Assembly: GCA_026874595.1 (NCBI GenBank)
Contig: CM049317.1
Coordinates: 70,885,618 to 70,949,617, forward strand
From: Sipunculus nudus
Lineage: Eukaryota; Annelida; Sipuncula; Golfingiida; Sipunculidae
Direction: 5' to 3'
Length of the DNA: 64,000 nt
Below the pieces are notes generated by a model that was given only the letters and a program-made list of their open reading frames with translations, did not search any database and was not told where the DNA came from. The position numbers and the translations under genes were made by a program. Positions 11,901 through 25,099 of the stretch are shown piece by piece. Position 1 is the first letter of the stretch. Each line of letters begins with the position of its first letter.

Positions 11901-12923
11901 ATGACAAGATGGGAAAACTGATGTAACGTAGTCATCCATACGTATTGCACAATCAAATGTCCAAAAAAAAAGGTTTGCACGGAATGCCTAATGTGGGCCT
12001 AAACGTGAAATGTGATCTGAACTTCAGGGAATGTCCTCTTCCAGTTGATTTGGTAATTATTGGACATTTTTTTTTGGTAATCCCTGGTTATGTTATCCTT
12101 CAAGTACTAGCTCGGTCACACAGACAGTGTAAACAGCAGTTAAAACCATATTTCACATAAAGCCATTACCATCAGAGTCATTACTAATGATGTAGTCGGG
12201 AAGGTCTTGGCTTTACAGACTACCATTAAGATATCACAATTTAATGTTTGACCATAACGAGGCTTTGGATCTGAAATAAGATCCAACATTTTACACCTCG
12301 TTTATGAACTGGCAACGAATCAGCACTTTCCAGATGTTCACTTGTAATAGCTTTATGCCAAACATAAACCACAATGGATACTTGACTAGAAGAAGTCGGT
12401 CACTAACTTGTTTAGAGACTAAAAAATACTGTTAACAAAAGCACTGCGCCCACGTACCCAACCATTTACCTTTGTGTTAGTTTGTTAATTAATTCCTTAT
12501 TTCTTCTCTTGAAACAGACATATACATGAAAAGAAACGGACAGTATGCTTCGTTTGAAAAAAAAAACAATTATTCTAACTTTTTAGATAGAGTAATGTTT
12601 GTTTTAATTGGAAGACATTGGATGAAACATATCAGCTTTTCATACAGAATGAATTGTGATCCAGAATAATTAAGAGCAATATGTTTAACAAGATGGCCAG
12701 AAGTAGACAAAATACAACTAGTCTGAACCCATCTATACATTAATGATACGTTGATATTCAACTGTTAAGTTACCCGAAACAGTGTAATCAGATCAGTTCT
12801 TTTTTATAAGTGAATAAACATAATGGTTCACAAATACAAATATGAAAATCTCTTTGAAATGGAAATATATTTTCCTGTATACCCTATTACAATGTTTGAC
12901 ATTTCATGAATATTATTATACAG

Positions 12924-13269
12924 GAACAGGCAATGGCGCCATGATAGAGCAAGGCAAGTAAGAGAAAATTATGACTTGGACATATTTCATCTCACTATTT
13001 TCATTGCCAGTTGTGAACAAGCAAATTATTTTTTTCTAGATTTATCTCTTTGCCTTGTCGTAATGTGGATAAACTTAAAAAAAAGAAAGTACGCTGCAAA
13101 GTTAGGAATGACTAGTTTGCTCCAAAACTTCGGTAAGATTGACTCAACCAGAAAAGTTACATAATATTACATTATGTCATGTCTTTTTAGGGACATATGT
13201 ATCTGGGTGAGCGACGGTGGATCAGATGGACGGTGGGAAGTGGCATATGACTTGTGGAGTATCTCCTAA
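12924..13269 (+). pseudogene. DUF4440-like exon 3 tail and exon 4, unit U1
   Basis: A 34-bp piece at 12924-12957 encodes TGNGAMIEQGK, the last part of exon 3. It is preceded by CAG and followed by GTAAGA. Exon 4 at 13191-13269 follows an AG and is fully open: DICIWVSDGGSDGRW, then VAYDLWSIS and TAA. It differs from the U2 exon 4 at few positions. Upstream sequence (about 12570-12900) aligns with 22760-23130, upstream of the U2 gene, so exons 1 to mid-3 were removed by deletion. AATAAA lies at 13473-13478. The small exon still begins with two bases of a codon, so it could splice in frame to a phase-1 donor. Confidence 0.65.
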
Positions 13270-13619
13270 ACCTTGCGGGGGCACCGTTAACGATTGGAGT
13301 TAAGCACCAAATGATTAAGTTCAATCAGTTTAAAAGGAGTTCAACACCAAACGACTAAGTCCAATCAGTTCAAAGGGATGAAGTCCAACTTTAATGTATA
13401 CTTTAACTGTTATCCAGTTTACATTTCCAGGGATACATGGTTCAGTTTTGTGTCATTTTATTTAAGAACTGAAATAAAATCAGTCTATAAAAAAACTCTT
13501 GCAACTCATTTAACATCCTGTTTTACGTCCTTCTTGTTACGAACAACACGTTTATCTGTATACCCAATCAGCCGGTACGGCCGAAGTTAAAGTTGTGTTG
13601 TTTGTTCTCAACGTATTCC

Positions 13620-13818
13620 TTCTGTTAAATTTACCTGGATTAAGAATGTTATCCATATCACAATTTAATCAGTATACCCTTATTTAATTGCGGAGCTATC
13701 TTGAAGATTTCACCAAAATCGGTTGAAAATGTTCTGAGTAATGTAGCTAGTTGACAAACAAACATATCAACGCCCACAAAAACATAACTCCCACCGCTTG
13801 GTGGAGGTAATAAACAGG
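13620..13818 (+). repeat. Repeat E, U2 copy
   Basis: Starts near ACCTGGATTAAGAATGTTAT, contains AAAATCGGTTGAAAA and ends CCGCTTGGTGGAGGTAATAA. Near-identical to 51145-51335 and recognisably the same as 26150-26346. Confidence 0.62.
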
Positions 13819-13824
13819 TATAGT

Positions 13825-14945
13825 AAAATATATTTGCGGACTAAACCCCGGCATACAACTTAATTCAACTGGGCTCGACCGAACAGGTTTTCTCAAGTGT
13901 TCAACAGTTTCTCCCAGTTTCTGATCCTGCAGACTGACGGCAACTTGGATGCATACACATATAACCACCCGACTCAACTCAACAGGATCGACGGCCGAGG
14001 AGGTACAAGCTTGTGGTATATGAAAATAAAGTCATTGATAATGTCATTTTATCTATCAGTGTACACTGTGTATATCTATATCACGCCCTTGCAATTTTTT
14101 CCATATAATAGCTAAATCATTTTTATTTGATATACCGTAAATTAAGTCTAAACAATATCATTCGTTGTACATTGATATCCATTTTTTATCTACAATGTAG
14201 TATTTTTATTTTATACTGTCATTGTTTCCGGGATACTGGCTTTATAGAACTATTCATATTTAATGTACGCACAATGCTAATGTAAAGTAATATTGTCTTT
14301 CTCTGCACCACATGATATTGGCCCAGAAGATCACATGGCCGAGGTCCTAATGTGGTCTGAGACATAGCTGTGATTAGTTGCTGACTGCGGTTCTGAACAA
14401 CGAGACTCAACTGGACGCGAGGTTTTTTTCTGATACTGCCAAAAACAAGAATCTGACATTGAATGGTGCCAACTGTGGTTGTGGCGCGTCGTTTTCACAC
14501 ATACACGTTGCAACACGACTCAATTCACCTCAAGTATAAAATATTTTGGCCTGTTGAGTTGAGTCGGGTCGCAAAGTGCATGTGGGCCTTAAAACGTTAC
14601 TACTGAACAATTTGACATAAATGAGCACTCGAAGCACAGGCAAAGTTGCGAAAACCTGAATTAAACTTTTCTTTTGAACTGTCCATGCTACGTCTGCACG
14701 TGAAAAGCTACTCATATGGGGAGACAATTTATGTGTACCGTAAAACATGTAGAAGTCAATTTGTAATGAAATAAACATTCTGTTGTTATATTTATGGATT
14801 ATTAATTTAATCCCTCAGAAATGCACCCTAACTTGAAGGAATATATTTCATTGATTCTTGCATATTAATTTTATCCTGCACAACAAATCCATAATACTTC
14901 AAAGGCAGAACTTGATACCCACTACTAGTTATCATGACATTATAA
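13825..14945. repeat. Palindromic repeat P, U2 copy
   Basis: Longer version with about 400 bp of extra sequence between the first CGACTCAAC block and the hairpin at 14507-14575. Shares this layout with 51340-52480, which distinguishes it from the U1/U3 version. Confidence 0.55.
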
Positions 14946-15097
14946 AAACGTGAGCACATCATGTTACAATTTTAAGTAGATTCAATGAACATGAAAATAA
15001 CTATATATACTCAACGGAAATAATAAGATTGTATTGCTAGGTGTGTTTGAAAGTGTTACTCCCTTAGAAAAAAATTAAAACTACATCCACCAACAAA

Positions 15098-15715
15098 AAT
15101 GTATAGAAGACCCCTTTGGTTAACTGGCTTCACAAACATAATGATTTTGAATCCAACGCCAATTCTTTCCTCATGCCCTCCGACTTTTTGTCCAATTCAC
15201 CAGATGCATTGCTCGGTCTCGAAGTGATTCTTGTAGTTACACTATTTATGATTTTGATTCTTGGTGCATGTGCTCATTATTTTCAAATCAGAGAGTGAAT
15301 TTCGGTTATTGTGGCTCAGAATGTTTAGGGTCATATTTTTTTTTCATGACATGAAGATACAGTTTTTCAAAACTATGCTTATCTCAATTTGCAACTGAAG
15401 GGCATTTGAAACTGAATAAAATTTGTTTAATTCATTAAATCTACCAGGTGACTTTAGTTACTTACTTTGGGAATCGTAAACATTTATTTAGTGAATATCT
15501 AAAGCAAAGTGATCATTGAAATATTCTGAAAAAAGGGATCTTGTAATCTTCTGAAATACAGAGCGGAGTTGGCTAACTCTGTCATGAAAAGCCTGTTGTG
15601 CACATCTGGTGTCTTCACGGTGCCTTTCCTGTTATTGGGTACGGCCCCACTGTGAGTTCCTCATTCAAAAAGGAGACACTGGTCCGGATAACACCAATAT
15701 TATGTAAGTCCTGAT
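15098..15715 (+). repeat. Repeat R1, U2 copy
   Basis: Begins ATGTATAGAAGACCCCTTTG. A 60-codon frame (15116-15298) ends LVVTLFMILILGACAHYF, with a 15-bp in-frame insertion relative to the U1 copy. Confidence 0.55.
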
Positions 15716-15719
15716 TGAC

Positions 15720-16993
15720 ATAGATTCCCTGTTAGCCTAGAATTAAAACTTAAAGCTATGATTTAAAAAAAAAAAGATCTGCAAATATGCTTAATAAACT
15801 GCCTGATAACACATCCTAGTATTTCTTCCTATTTATAAATTATGCACTTAGTTTTCCAAGGTAGATATTTTTAAAACATCAAACATTCAAACGATTGACA
15901 ACTTTCCTGTTTAACACAGAGAGATTCATTAGGTGTGAGCGAATTCGTATTTTGTTAAGTCTCCTTAGTTATAACCATAAATACGTACACATTTTAGTGT
16001 TGTAGATACATGTATAGTAACAATGATTTTCGCAAGTGTCATTGTTGTATGATATGGAACATTCTAGATGTATTTGCATTTAAACATATACAAGGACACA
16101 CCGAAGATTGGATAAAATAAAAGGACAGCAAAATATCCCTGCCCGCTTCCACGATATACGCCCGATAAAAAAAATATAATGACCCTTATGAAAAGCTAAC
16201 CAATAATGAGCAATTTAATGTTACTTAAATTTTACCAGCTCTTGAAGTTTGACATATCCACAGGCAAACGTATTAATAGACGTATCATAAAGATAAATGT
16301 AATAAGCACCTAAGCACACTTAACTATTTTCACACTCCACATCAATTGTCAATTCGACCCCAACTATATTGTCATCAAAACCATTTAGAGTTGCTAAACA
16401 TGGAAAATATGATGACATTTAACACAAATAAAAATCACCGTAGTGGAGGACAGCTCCATCACTTTGGACGCATGCGCTGATCCCAAATGCATCTATTGCG
16501 CGTGGGGCCGTGATAGGCACAACGACGTGTTTTAGGGCAATTAAGTGATGTTACCACATTTGACCTCCCTTAAACGTATGTTCTATGATAAGGCAGATTT
16601 AATTAAGTTTAAGCATTAAGTATCACTGTGGTAGTAGTTGCAGATTTGTTATCCGTTACCCGTCAATAGGCCTCATTACTGTAATCACTATTGCAACATG
16701 TATAGTTAAATCGGATTTTGATTGTCTATTTTTTTTAAATGGGATTAGTGTGATAACGCCCTTTGGGCGTTATCTAAGGAAAAGTACACGGAAAATCGCG
16801 TTAAGCAGTATTGCCAAAACCACAATAGCAGATCTTGAAAAAAGAAGGTTCCAGGTAGAAACCAAAGGGGTATTCAGAGTGGACCTAGTGGGGAACCTTT
16901 TAAGGTTCCAGTTGGAACATTACAGGTTCATTCTAGAACCTCATTAGAGGTCTGAGAGGAACCCTCCAAGGTTCTTCAAGATTGATTAAGCGG

Positions 16994-17053
<60 letters not shown>

Positions 17054-19280
17054 CAGAGTTCGCGAACAACCAACACCATTTCGAGGCATTTTCTTTTAAA
17101 TAATACTTATACTTTCAGGTCCTCTTGGAATCATACAGCGTAGAATTTCGATACTTCAGGCAAATGTTATGATTTGACTGAATAAATTTAACTTTTTCTT
17201 GATATTTACTAACACAGATGTTGAATACTTTGCACCGTCTCTCCTACCCGCACACACACAATTGGCGACATAAATAAACATCCACGCTGACCCTATGTGT
17301 GCTGTTCCTTTTGGGTTAGGGTGTTCATCGAGAATACATTTCTGATTGTTTACGTGTTCTTATGTTCATGCAACCTCTTGTGGCTCAGGGTCTTCTTGTG
17401 TAGCAAAAAATTATTAATTTAATACTTCTCTGTTGTACCCATATATATGAAGTCGTGGCAGCGTTTTTAAACCCAAATTCCACACTTGAAACTCATGCCC
17501 CGGGAATTAAATCCAACCGTTGTGCAATTTTCACTACAGACCTGGTGCTCCAATGGTCCACACTGAAATCACTCACTCATAAATGTTAAATCAAACAATA
17601 GTACATACGTGTAATTTCAAACTTCTTGTTGATGATCTTCAAGAGCTTACTTGGACTAGGACCAATCTCAGAGACGTGCGTCCTGTCGCGGTAGGAAATC
17701 GCAACACAAGATCATCAGTCTAACAAACCTTATTGTATCTTATTGTATCAAGTCTTTCAGTTGCTCGGCAACGCTATTTGAATTAACTATCTGCAGACAT
17801 TAAGAACGTTTGCAATAAAGAACATATCAGGAGAAACTCAAAACTAATCTATTTCGATAAAATTTAATTCTTAATGGTTTTATGTCTCAAATTTTCATTT
17901 GAAGATTTCTTTAAAATCATGTTAACGTCATTTCAACTTAATTATTTTAGTAAATAATTAGTCATGGAAGCATATAAAGAATATTTTGCTAGTTACTAAA
18001 TGTTTAGAAATTAAACCGTTTTAATATGCTGCATAGGTAATTTTGATATTAAATATATTTTATTCATTCCATGCTTTTATTGTTCATCACATAAGAATCA
18101 CAATTTTATCTAGAAGAGCGTTATATAAGGCTATGAGTGTAATGTAGGCTTGAATGGAGACCTTCCACTTCAATGGCAATGTATACTATCGTAATCTTAT
18201 TGATGTTAAGCCAATGTAAATAGCTAGCAAAAATTTATACGTTCCGATGAATACTTCCAAGCTTACATTGCAAAATTCCATTCAAATGTACCAGTTTTTT
18301 TTTAGTTTATAAGCACTATCTCTGCCTTTTATCCTTACTAGCTACGTAACGTTGGTAACATTAGGATTATTTTCCAGTCAAATAAAACACTCCAATATAG
18401 ACTGATGTCGGAATGCTTATGCTAACTGTTTATACTGGGGAACCAATCTGTCAAAACTGACGTTTTTCAGAAAGTCTTAAGTGACTGCAATGATTGGATA
18501 TTAAGAAGCAACATTGATGTAAATAAATTTAAATAATCATATATATATTAATATATTTATATAATTATACATATCATAAAGTTCCTCATCCTTTTATTCT
18601 TAATCGGGTGAGCCAATATCCATTTCACTTTTGAAATCATTGTATCGACATAAATTGTCATATGATTTTGATTTTTGTTATCTTTTGTTTGGAAATAAGA
18701 TCCATGTTTTGACATTCTATCTGACAGCCGGAATAAAACCCTAACTCCTTGTAAAATGAGCATAGGATTTTAACTCGTCCATCTCTGACAAAGAACACTG
18801 CAGGAAGCTTATATAAAAGTAAAACTGCTGGCAATTATTTTACGCCATTACAAAATATTACGAAGGAGAATTAAGTAATAAATATTCTAGCTTTTATAAT
18901 CTATTTGCTCTATGTCGCAGAAAGCAAGGTCTCTGAGTCAAAGAGTTTGTTGTAAATACAGATTTTTTTTTCTAAAGAGTTTTGGTCTAATTCTTTTTAT
19001 TAAAATTGATCATGATTTGATATTCTTATATCGTGTTCATTAAAGTATACAAGTTTACAAGAAAGGGTAATTTAGTTATGCATTCTTCATGAATTCGTGC
19101 AAAGGATGCTTTGATTGTGAATAAATGATAAAATTAATTGAGTGTAAAAATTCACATTTATGAAAATAATACATGCATGAAAAAAGTGTGATATTCCTCT
19201 GCAGTTTTGGTTTATGCATGGAAAGTTACAGAAAGGTGCATTTAAGACCTTGTCGGTGTTTTGTCAATATGAACATCATT
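15720..19280. other. No gene seen; duplicated at 53,420-56,490
   Basis: AT-rich intergenic DNA around the GGTTCC repeat. U5 lacks the part matching 18,413-18,970. A diverged third copy of 18.3-19.95 kb lies at 62.1-63.48 kb. Confidence 0.6.
16845..17049. repeat. GGTTCC/GGAACC repeat ending in (TA)n, U2 copy
   Basis: Repeated AAGGTTCC, GGAACCTT and TTCTAGAACC blocks, many of them short palindromes, followed by about 60 bp of (TA)n. Resembles the GGTTCTATATAGAACC-type nonautonomous repeats common in aquatic animals. The U5 copy is at 54540-54823. Confidence 0.5.
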
Positions 19281-19311
19281 TATTGACCTCTTTGTGGTTT
19301 TTGAAATTTAT

Positions 19312-19343
<32 letters not shown>

Positions 19344-19344
<1 letters not shown>

Positions 19345-19556
19345 GTTGTATATAGTCATCATTTGTTGCAAAAACTTATCGCAGAGTGCACAAGAGGTGA
19401 CCCGAGTAGCTCTAAACGTGATGTACGAAACTAATTAGTCATGAAATGCCTGGAGAAGACCTAGTTTAGTTCTTTCTATACAAAATAGAAATGCTCTGGT
19501 CACCCATTGAGCACTCTTCCATCAGTTTTTGCAACAAATGATGACTATATACAACT
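19344..19556. repeat. 213-bp foldback element, first copy
   Basis: Inverted ends AGTTGTATATAGTCATCATT ... (complement at the far end), with homology continuing inward to about 60 bp (GCAGAGTGCACA...GGTGACC against GGTCACCCATTGAGCACTC). Flanked by (CA)n(TA)n on the left and (TA)n on the right. Fits a MITE with TA target sites. Confidence 0.7.

Positions 19557-19641
<85 letters not shown>
19557..19641. repeat. (TA)n microsatellite
   Basis: About 80 bp of TA repeats with one AAATA interruption, directly after the first foldback element. Confidence 0.9.
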
Positions 19642-19645
<4 letters not shown>

Positions 19646-20048
19646 ATACATCCATTTTGCACGGAGGAAGATTACAACCCTGACACGATTGAGGAACTAA
19701 TTTGATTTCAGTAGCACATGGTGTATTGTTTAACCAAGTAAATTGAAATTGTAAAGCATTTATATTTATTACCTAGGGCAAGGTCATTAACCACATGATT
19801 AGGTATTAAAATGTAACATATACAGATGTAATATATAGCTGAACAGATGGTAGTTACAAATTAGCCTTCAAAATAAGCTTACTATCCAGTTGTTAATGCA
19901 GACCTTGTCAATACTCATACTTTACCTCTGGCACAGTCTGAACATTGCAACTAGGTAAGGATTAACTCTGTGTGCCTTCAGTAGCGTATTTATTTAAAAA
20001 AATAACTAGATCATTCATTGACCTCTTTGTGGTTTTTGAAATTTATAT

Positions 20049-20080
<32 letters not shown>

Positions 20081-20081
<1 letters not shown>

Positions 20082-20293
20082 GTTGTATATAGTCATCATT
20101 TGTTGCAAAAACTTATCGCAGAGTGCACAATGGGTGACCTGAGTAGCTCTAAACGTGCTGTATGAAACTAATTAGTCATGAAATGCCTGGAGAAGACCTA
20201 GTTTAGTTCTTTCTTTACAAAATAGAAATGCTCTGGTCACCCATTGAGCACTCTGCCATCAGTTTAGGCAACAAATGATGACTATATACAACT
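20081..20293. repeat. 213-bp foldback element, second copy
   Basis: Same element and flanks, inside a tandem duplication of about 735 bp (about 19284-20018 and 20018-20750). Inner arms GCAGAGTGCACAATGGGTGA and TCACCCATTGAGCACTCTGC pair almost perfectly. Confidence 0.7.
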
Positions 20294-20294
20294 G

Positions 20295-20296
<2 letters not shown>

Positions 20297-20366
<70 letters not shown>
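20297..20366. repeat. (TA)n microsatellite
   Basis: TA repeats directly after the second foldback element, also with an AAATA interruption. Confidence 0.9.
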
Positions 20367-20369
<3 letters not shown>

Positions 20370-20749
20370 TTCATCCATTTTCCACTGAGGAAGATTTCAA
20401 CGCTGACACGATTGAGGAACTAATTTGATTTCAGTAGCACATGGTGTATTAATTAACCAAGTAAATTTAATTTGTGAAGCATTTATATTTATTTCCTAGG
20501 GCAAGGTCATTAACCACATGATTAGGTAATAAAATGTAACATATACAGATGTAATATATAGCTGAACAGATGGTAGTTACAACTTAGCCTTCAGAATAAG
20601 CTTACTATCCAGTTGTTAATGCAAGCCTTGCCAATACTCATACTTTACCTCTGGCACAGTCTGAATATTGCAACTAGGTAAGAAGTAACTTGTTTTGTGT
20701 GCCTTCAGTAGCGTATTTATTTAAAAAAAAAAATAACAAGATTTCTGAA

Positions 20750-23300
20750 ATGTATCTACAATTTTCAGAAACATTTTGTATTAGTTATAATATCAGCTAA
20801 TTTCAAGGACTCTGAATTTCTTTGTTTATCATAAAGGTAGTATTTATAGAGATTCTGTGTATCATAATATAACAACAATTTACAATATCCTCATTAAAAC
20901 AAAAAAAAATTGACATTCAGGACGTACAGACGTAACATTTGTGAAAACATTTACAAGCGTTTTTGAGCAAAGAGCGTTTGTGCTCACGATGTGATTCGCT
21001 ACGTTGGTGTTCCACATTCATGTCTTGAAAGGCAAAACCTTGGCTCTCTATTTTAATATGTTTGAATTAATATGGTATGTAGTTTGATCCAAAGATCTGA
21101 CAAATGGCTTTGATATCTATATATTTTTGAAGATTGTGTTATTCCTAGCTTTATATGAGAACTAGCATTTTTGGCTCATTTCTAGCAGCATGGAAAAACT
21201 CTTGGATTTATTTATGAATTTATTCATCTATAACATTTTATAAATTTTCGGTAGGTTAAATTTGAATGGAACATAATTTCCTACTTTTCAGTTAAACATA
21301 AACAAAAATCAGAAAATATATTACCGAGTAAAATGTTCCAAAAATTAAGCGCGTGTAATTACGGAGACATTACGGAGCAATATTCTATATAATTACAAAC
21401 AATGACATGTGTTATTTATAATATGTTCAACGAAAATTGACCTTACTTCCGTTATTTAGTCCGCTGGTTTAAAATGCAAGGTTTCACATATGACAGATAG
21501 GAAACACTTTGAGCCAAGCATGTTCACACAGCTAAAAATGTTGGAACGCCCCAGGCACTATAATCCGTGTTCCAGCTGACACATGGCTACTAACCCTGCC
21601 TGAATAGTGATCACATGCAAAAGTGATGTCCACAAAGTATTTATACTGCAGTCACTCTTACATCTGTCTTGTTGAAGACACACGCGATAAGCATAGGTTT
21701 AAACCAGGGAAAGGGCTATTTTAATGCAATAAGGTAGAGTACTCACAAGCTTATTCCTACTAATATAAAGTAATAATTAAAACCATTATTTAATGTGTAG
21801 CACAAATTTAAAACAAAAAGTATATTGTGCAAACTTTTTTGATTTTATTGCCGTTGATGATGATTCAAGGTGTAATGCATCTAGAACATAACCTATGGAA
21901 TATCAAAATACCTTAACTTAATTGTTTTAAAAATGCATAGGCTGACCACATTTCAGTAGTGGCTTATCAAGTATCATTTTGAGTATCTGTACCACAAACC
22001 CCATCTCTGCATCATTCAGTTACTGCTGGTCCTCATTTCGCCCACGTGGATCATTTGTACAGTATGATCGAATTCCACTACACCATCCCTGCAATATTTC
22101 ATCATATGCTATACATCTATGTTTACCGAACATAGGTGACATCAGTAACACATGGCTTAACCAGTGCACGTAACGCTGCAATTTGACCACACTGTCAAAT
22201 TCTATAATGACGCTTTTTAGGTCTCATATAAGAGTAGGTGGTGGTTTTAAAGTGTAATAATGTAAAACCAACTTACTAGCAACACCGTCCTTCATATACT
22301 TTGGCACTGGAGATATAAACCAAATGGGTTGTTAACTGGATGGAGTTGGTCAGAAACTTGATCAGAGACTAAAAAATTACTATAAACAGAAGCACTGCCT
22401 CAGCGTACCGAGCTCAACCCAACCTCTGGCCAGAGGATCAGTACTTGTGCGTTAGCTTGATATTTTATTCCTAGTTTCTTCTCTTGCAACAGATAGACAT
22501 GTACATAAAAACAAATGGACAGTATGCGTCGATTGTAAATAAAATCATTATGACTTTTCAGATAGAGTAATATTTGTTTTAATTGCGAGACATTTGGTCA
22601 AACATGAAACCCATAATAATTAAGAACAATGTGTTTAACAAGGAAACCAGAAGTAGACACGTCCTAGAAGCATTATAATAAAGTTTGTTTAAACCCATAT
22701 ATACATTACTGATACGCCGATTTTTAACTGTTAAGAAAACAAACGAATAGTATGCTACGTTTGTAAAAGAAATTATCATAACTTTTCAGATAGAGTAATT
22801 TTTGTTTTATTTTCAAGACAATGGGTGAAACATATCAGCTTCTCATACAGAAAGAATTGTTATCCAGAATAATTAAGAACAATAAGTTTGTAAAGGCGGC
22901 CAGAAGTAGACAGGTCGAAGAAACTGATAGACATTAAAATACAACTTGAACCTATATATATATATATACATTACTGATACGCTGATATTCAACTGTTAAG
23001 GTATCAGAAACAGTGTAATCAAATCAGTTCTTTTTTTAAGTGAATAAACATATTGGTCCACAAATTCAAATGTGAAAATCTCATTGAAATGGAAATATTT
23101 TTTTTTCCCGTATACCCTATTACAACGCTAATTAACTGCTTCTTTGGTGTTATTAAGCGGAATTTAAAATTTTAATCAAAATTACTTTGAATAAGAAACA
23201 AAATAGCGTTCAATTTGTTTGGTAATTGGCTCATCTTTATTGTGTTAAATTACATCGGCCATGTCAACTATCTGCAGCACCTTTACTATTACCAAATACA
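20750..23300. other. Upstream region of the intact U2 gene; no other gene seen
   Basis: Matches 57,070-59,300. A segment at 22,495-22,720 is partly repeated at 22,735-23,010. A 64-codon frame at 21979-22173 also exists in U5 but shows no bias toward silent change. Confidence 0.55.
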
Positions 23301-23328
23301 GGTTGTATTGGAAACGCTCGGACCACCA

Positions 23329-25099
23329 ATGATGTTGATCAAGGCGATTATTCTAATACTTCTGGCTATGCCAATGCCAATGAGGTGTGATAAATCCAAG
23401 GACAAGATTGGACATTCAATTGGTAAACACGTTTTCATAATTTGGAATTAATTTTGTTTTTTGTGCTTTTACCATAGTCCTTTTATCTTGTTCTTGAGTT
23501 TTTACTTTAGTCTTGGTTATGAAGTAATTCATCACTGGATATTAATGCCCTCCATATGTTTCGATTCCCCATCTTTTGTCAAAGTCCACCCTTTTCTTCC
23601 CTTAGAGACACTACTTGGCAAATAATCCATCCCTTTATACAATAAAACCATCCGAGTCCATCTTTTCTATCAGAAGTTGTCACGTAAAATACTGACATGA
23701 CTAGCTTGAATAGACTTCTTTGAGGTTCCAAGGAATCTGGTGCGTGATACTGTCAAATGCAACTAACCTCTTGGCAAATAATTTCTCCCTTTATACAAAA
23801 AAAAAACATACGGGTCTATTTGTTTCATAGCTAACAAAAAAATAAGATGATCAGCTCAGGGTCTTATTACCTGGTGCTTCTTATTTCTCTTAATCATCTA
23901 GATAACTCTGAAACACAAACATTTGTGGTGGGAATTTTCTGACAATATTTGAAAATGATATGTCTATAACAGTGATTAGTCAAAGAGTAATACAGACTTT
24001 CACTGACGTATGTCTATATGCCGTGGCCCGACATCAGCAGTTGGCACTTTGCCAGTCGGATAAGGGTATAGTCTTAATACACAGGTCATGCAATTATCTT
24101 TTACCAAACATTTCAACTCTGTCTTAGTCAACATTAGTGAATAGGGAATCGAATCAAGATATCAGTGATAATTATAAGCCTTCACTCGAGTCGTGTTTTA
24201 TTTTTCATATTCATGATATTAACACATAACGTCTTTATACACATGAACATTATTTTTTACGTTTTCAAATAAAAATGATTTGGCATTATATTATTCGACT
24301 AAGCTTTTACTTGATATTATAGCGAGACAACCAAATAACCTTTAGCAATGCAAGCACTTATAATAATAATTTTGTATCGATTCTGCATTTATAGTAGAAA
24401 ATATAAAACGAAAGATTCAAGAAATGGACAAGGAGTTCTCTGAACACTACGATGCCCACAATGTTGAATGGCTTGTTCAAAACTATCACATTTCTGATGC
24501 TTTCTTTATGCCACCAGGATGGACGCTTGTCACAGATAAAGGTAAAATATCTTGAGATAGCTCTGGCTTATAATTTTTATTGCGCTGGATACGTGAGCAA
24601 AAGAAAAGCCATGATTGGTTCTATAATATAAAATGTTTATTTTCATATTTTATATTTATGTTCCTTATTTATTCCATCATTATTTCTCGAGCAGAAGGAA
24701 GACGTGCATACTTAAGAAATTATGAAAAGGAAGGCTTTACAGGTTTTGTATCCGGCACAGGTCATATTGAAGTTTACAGAGATCTTGCTGTGAAGATATT
24801 TCATTTTACAGCTACAGGCAATGGCGCCATAATGGAGCGGTGCAAGTAATTAAAAAATTGACTTGTTCATTCTTTCATCTTAATTTTTTCACTGTCATTT
24901 GTAAACAAGCAAATTATTTTTTCTTTAGTTTCTCTCTTTGCCTTATAGTAATTGATAAACGCAAAAAAAAGTAACCAGAAAACGTCACATTATATAAGGT
25001 TACGTCATGTTTCTTTTAAGGGACATATGTATCTGGGTGAGCGACGGAGGATCAGATGGACGTTGGAAAGTGGCATATGACTTATGGAATGCCTCCTAA
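23329..25099 (+). CDS. Secreted NTF2/SnoaL-like (DUF4440-like) protein, intact four-exon gene in unit U2
   Basis: Exons 23329-23422, 24395-24541, 24695-24845 and 25021-25099 join to 157 codons including TAA (156 aa). All introns are GT-AG, with phases 1, 1 and 2, and sizes 972, 153 and 175 bp. Exon 1 starts ATG ATG and encodes a hydrophobic signal peptide ending near MPMRC. The mature part has an N-terminal helix with EWLVQNYH, then DAFFMPPGW, a GRR turn at the exon 2/3 join, and ends in DGRWKVAYDLWNAS. This matches the general DUF4440/SnoaL pattern of helix, DAxxMPPG strand and C-terminal DGxWKxxxDxWN strand. NAS near the C-terminus is a possible N-glycosylation site. An acceptor-like AG just before 23302, also present in the U5 copy, may mean an upstream noncoding exon. 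AATAAA lies at 25294-25299. The family assignment is from motifs only. Substrate and function are unknown; a secreted binding protein or small enzyme is possible. Confidence 0.78.

Larger units (their letters stand above)
1..13620. repeat. Tandem unit U1 of the DUF4440-like gene array
   Basis: Order: repeat E tail (1-115), palindromic repeat P (121-760), repeat R1 (1690-2330), SINE, DUF4440 remnants at 6.3, 10.6 and 13 kb. Aligns over its length with U4, and its first 2.4 kb with U3. Confidence 0.75.

Noticed and set aside
21979-22173. 64-codon frame also present at 58276-58470
   Set aside because: The surrounding DNA is equally similar and changes include non-conservative ones, so the frame survives by chance.
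24580-24849. 89-codon single-exon reading of the U2 gene region
   Set aside because: The first 38 codons read through intron 2; splice sites and the U3 paralog show that exon 3 starts at 24695.
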